26,096 bases of DNA from Bacillota bacterium. GTDB lineage: Bacteria; Bacillota; Clostridia; Christensenellales; Borkfalkiaceae. Location of the stretch: assembly GCA_003343805.1 (NCBI GenBank), contig QAKM01000052.1:1-26096 (forward strand), given 5' to 3'. The translations under genes were made by a program, and so were the position numbers. The stretch's first letter is position 1; every line of letters begins with the position of its first letter. The notes beneath the pieces are model-generated. The model saw nothing but the letters and a program-made list of their open reading frames with translations. It did no database searches and had not been told where the DNA came from. This document shows positions 23,124-26,096 of the stretch, one piece after another.

Positions 23124-23148
23124 GCCGCCCCGCAAGGGGCGGCTTTTT
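23124..23148 (+). terminator. Terminator after ftsZ
   Basis: Perfect 8-bp stem GCCGCCCC / GGGGCGGC with a GCAA tetraloop, then TTTTT. GNRA-type loop adds stability. Confidence 0.92.
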
Positions 23149-23167
23149 CGTGGAAGATCCCAAAGCC

Positions 23168-23206
23168 GGCGGCGCGCCCTTTGCAAAGTGCAAAGGGCGC
23201 GCCGCC
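23168..23206. repeat. Perfect 18-bp hairpin between ftsZ and the DUF1266 gene
   Basis: GGCGGCGCGCCCTTTGCA (23168-23185) and TGCAAAGGGCGCGCCGCC (23189-23206) are exact reverse complements around AAG. It lies 15 bp beyond the stop of the minus-strand gene. There is no adjacent T run on either strand. It may block convergent transcription or protect the 3' end. It contains the 10-mer CAAAGTGCAA also found in the 29-76 repeat. Confidence 0.85.
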
Positions 23207-23221
23207 ATATCTTTATGTGTT

Positions 23222-24352
23222 TTATACTTTTGCCCAGGGGGTATGCGTCCAGGCTCCTTCGGGCCCGTCCGAGAGCAGCTTCCGGATGGCATCCGTCAGC
23301 GTGTCGAGGTAACTTTTTCCGTCGTCTGCCGCGCAGACCTCTTTCCAGAACGCGCCGCCGAACAGGTAGGAGCGCGCAAATTCCCTCCAGCCCGAGAGAC
23401 CGTTTGCGGCGACCTGTCCCATGTCGGAGAGAAGCTGTTCCGCCTCTGCCCGCGTCAGCCAGCCCACGAAGTAGCCCCAGCGTGTGATCATTGCCGCACG
23501 GCCGATGTCCCAGCCCAACAGAAAGTCGGCGCCGTATTTGTCTTTAAAGTGCTGCACGAACGCATGGCCGCGGACGATGCCCTCTCTGTCTTCCGCCGTG
23601 TCGTCTCCGAAGAGTTCTTCGGGAGATGCGGCTTCGGCGTATGCCGCAAAGCGGGCGCGGTAGCCCGCGCGGGAGAGATAGAGGAGCGTCTCGATGAGAT
23701 CTTCTCTTCCGCAGATGCCCCAACTGTTCCGGATGAGGTTCGTGATCTGCTGTACGAAGAGGGGAACGTGTTCTTCGACGTCGAGTTCATCGAGTTTGTG
23801 GTCGTTCACGGTGGAGATGATGCCGGAAAGTGCGATGCAGAAGCGCTCCCAGAGTGCGGGGATGTTGTAGGCTTTGGGTTGCGGCTCCTCGAGGGCGTCG
23901 ATCTCCCCGAGCTTGCGTTCGAGGTAGTCATAGAGCGCTTCGGGCGAGAGTTCCTCTTCCTCCGTGTCCTCGTCGTCTTCCGTCTGCGCGAGGGTATCCA
24001 TCGCAGCGGCAAACAGGGCGGCGTCATCGCCGAGGAGTGCGCTGAGGGCGTCCTGCTGCAGTTGGGCCGCCGCGGAAGCCGCCTGCCGTTGGATCTCCTC
24101 AGAGACCATGTCCTGCATGGCGGCAGACTGCCTTGCAAATTCTTCGCCCATCATCTGAGAGAGCACTTCGCGCTGCCTTTGTTCGTTCGCGGCCGCAAGT
24201 TCGGCGGCACGGCGGGCGCGTTCTTCTTCGGCGTTGTCCGCATTTTCGTCCTGTGTGGGCGTTTCCAATTTGCTGACCGCCTCTTCCGTGCGTTTTTGCA
24301 TATCTGCCATCATCTTTGCGGTGCGCGCGCGGATCTCGTTGATATCGACCAT
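23222..24352 (-). CDS. DUF1266 domain-containing protein
   Basis: 376 residues, cytoplasmic, no signal or membrane segment. Residues 1-105 are helical and rich in Ala, Glu and Gln (likely coiled coil), then an acidic stretch [11 protein letters not shown] (124-134). The C-terminal half carries DUF1266 features: [18 protein letters not shown] (209-226), [22 protein letters not shown] (279-300) and [16 protein letters not shown] (321-336). The function of DUF1266 is unknown, so none is claimed. The start at 24352 (MVDINEIRA) has GGAGGA five bases upstream; the open frame further upstream is a shadow of clpB. It diverges from clpB with 186 bp between the starts and converges on ftsZ. Confidence 0.88.
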   Translation of the reverse strand: MVDINEIRARTAKMMADMQKRTEEAVSKLETPTQDENADNAEEERARRAAELAAANEQRQREVLSQMMGEEFARQSAAMQDMVSEEIQRQAASAAAQLQQDALSALLGDDAALFAAAMDTLAQTEDDEDTEEEELSPEALYDYLERKLGEIDALEEPQPKAYNIPALWERFCIALSGIISTVNDHKLDELDVEEHVPLFVQQITNLIRNSWGICGREDLIETLLYLSRAGYRARFAAYAEAASPEELFGDDTAEDREGIVRGHAFVQHFKDKYGADFLLGWDIGRAAMITRWGYFVGWLTRAEAEQLLSDMGQVAANGLSGWREFARSYLFGGAFWKEVCAADDGKSYLDTLTDAIRKLLSDGPEGAWTHTPWAKV

Positions 24353-24382
24353 GGTCTCCTCCGGGTTCGTTTTTTCCCTTAC

Positions 24383-24411
24383 AGTATAGCACACTTTTCT
24401 GTCGGCCGCAA
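24383..24411 (-). promoter_or_regulatory. Promoter of the DUF1266 gene
   Basis: Minus strand: TTGCGG (24406-24411), 17 bp, TATACT (24383-24388) with an extended TG. The -35 matches the consensus only at TTG; the -10 is good. Confidence 0.65.
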
Positions 24412-24468
24412 GGGGGAGAGCCCGGATTTCTGCGGACAAAAATTTGTTCGTATTTTCTCTTCTTGCTG

Positions 24469-24496
24469 TTTGAGCCTGCGGGTTTTGCGGTATAAT
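24469..24496 (+). promoter_or_regulatory. Promoter of clpB
   Basis: TATAAT at 24491-24496 with TTTGAG (24469-24474) 16 bp upstream. The -35 is weak. No CIRCE or CtsR box was found nearby, so heat control, if any, is by another route. Confidence 0.65.
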
Positions 24497-24538
24497 AGGG
24501 GTGGAAATCATCCGACTCTTACAAGGAGGGAAGGAAAT

Positions 24539-26096
<1,558 letters not shown>

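Overview
The window reads as the chromosome of a GC-rich member of the Clostridia (Bacillota). Supporting signs are sigma-A promoters of the TTGACA-N17-TATAAT type, strong AAGGAG ribosome binding sites, frequent GTG/TTG starts, a Gram-positive-type division and cell wall (dcw) cluster with a DivIB/FtsQ-type gene, and a MurE carrying the DNPR motif of meso-diaminopimelate-adding enzymes. An uncultured gut lineage would fit, but the family cannot be fixed from this sequence. I count 23 protein genes (clpB is cut by the right edge) and see no tRNA, rRNA, CRISPR array or complete insertion sequence.

Left part (1-5570, minus strand). A polyamine ABC transporter operon potA-potB-potC-potD, with every junction a 4-bp ATGA overlap, is preceded by a 177-residue XRE-cupin regulator. 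The regulator has a near-consensus promoter with two GTTTA-N7-TAAAC sites downstream of it. A separate 17-bp palindrome lies between regulator and potA. PotA has a duplicated TOBE unit and PotD has an extra C-terminal membrane segment. The left edge holds two tandem perfect inverted repeats.

Middle left (5570-8830). A YitT-type membrane protein, a small heat-shock protein with a sigma-B-like promoter motif, and rpsT (minus strand, GTG start) follow. A pile-up of five terminator-like hairpins separates hsp20 from rpsT. Next comes a glutamate racemase gene whose conserved part stops early and continues into an AT-rich, non-coding-looking tail. That tail starts at three GACCAC boxes spaced exactly 20 bp apart, with inverted copies at the mraZ promoter.

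Division and wall cluster (8800-23150, plus strand). The order is mraZ, rsmH, ftsL-like, class B PBP, murE, mraY, murD, ftsW, murA, ftsQ/divIB, [terminator and new promoter], ftsA-like, ftsZ, terminator. These genes make lipid I and its precursors (MurI, MurA, MurE, MurD, MraY), polymerise and cross-link septal peptidoglycan (FtsW, PBP, with the FtsL/FtsQ bridge), and build the Z ring (FtsZ, FtsA). murC, murF, murG and murB are not here. Unusual points are a FtsL-like protein with a cytoplasmic tyrosine/proline/glutamine-rich extension of about 270 residues that resembles the FtsZ linker, a FtsA with degenerate nucleotide-binding motifs, and a mraZ promoter with 10-bp phased AGTGG boxes expected for MraZ autoregulation.

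Right edge (23150-26096). A DUF1266 protein on the minus strand diverges from clpB on the plus strand.

No wholly new multi-gene system is evident. The strongest candidates for new biology are the FtsL/FtsZ low-complexity pair with the divergent FtsA, the murI/mraZ junction with its phased repeats, and the regulatory sites of the pot operon.
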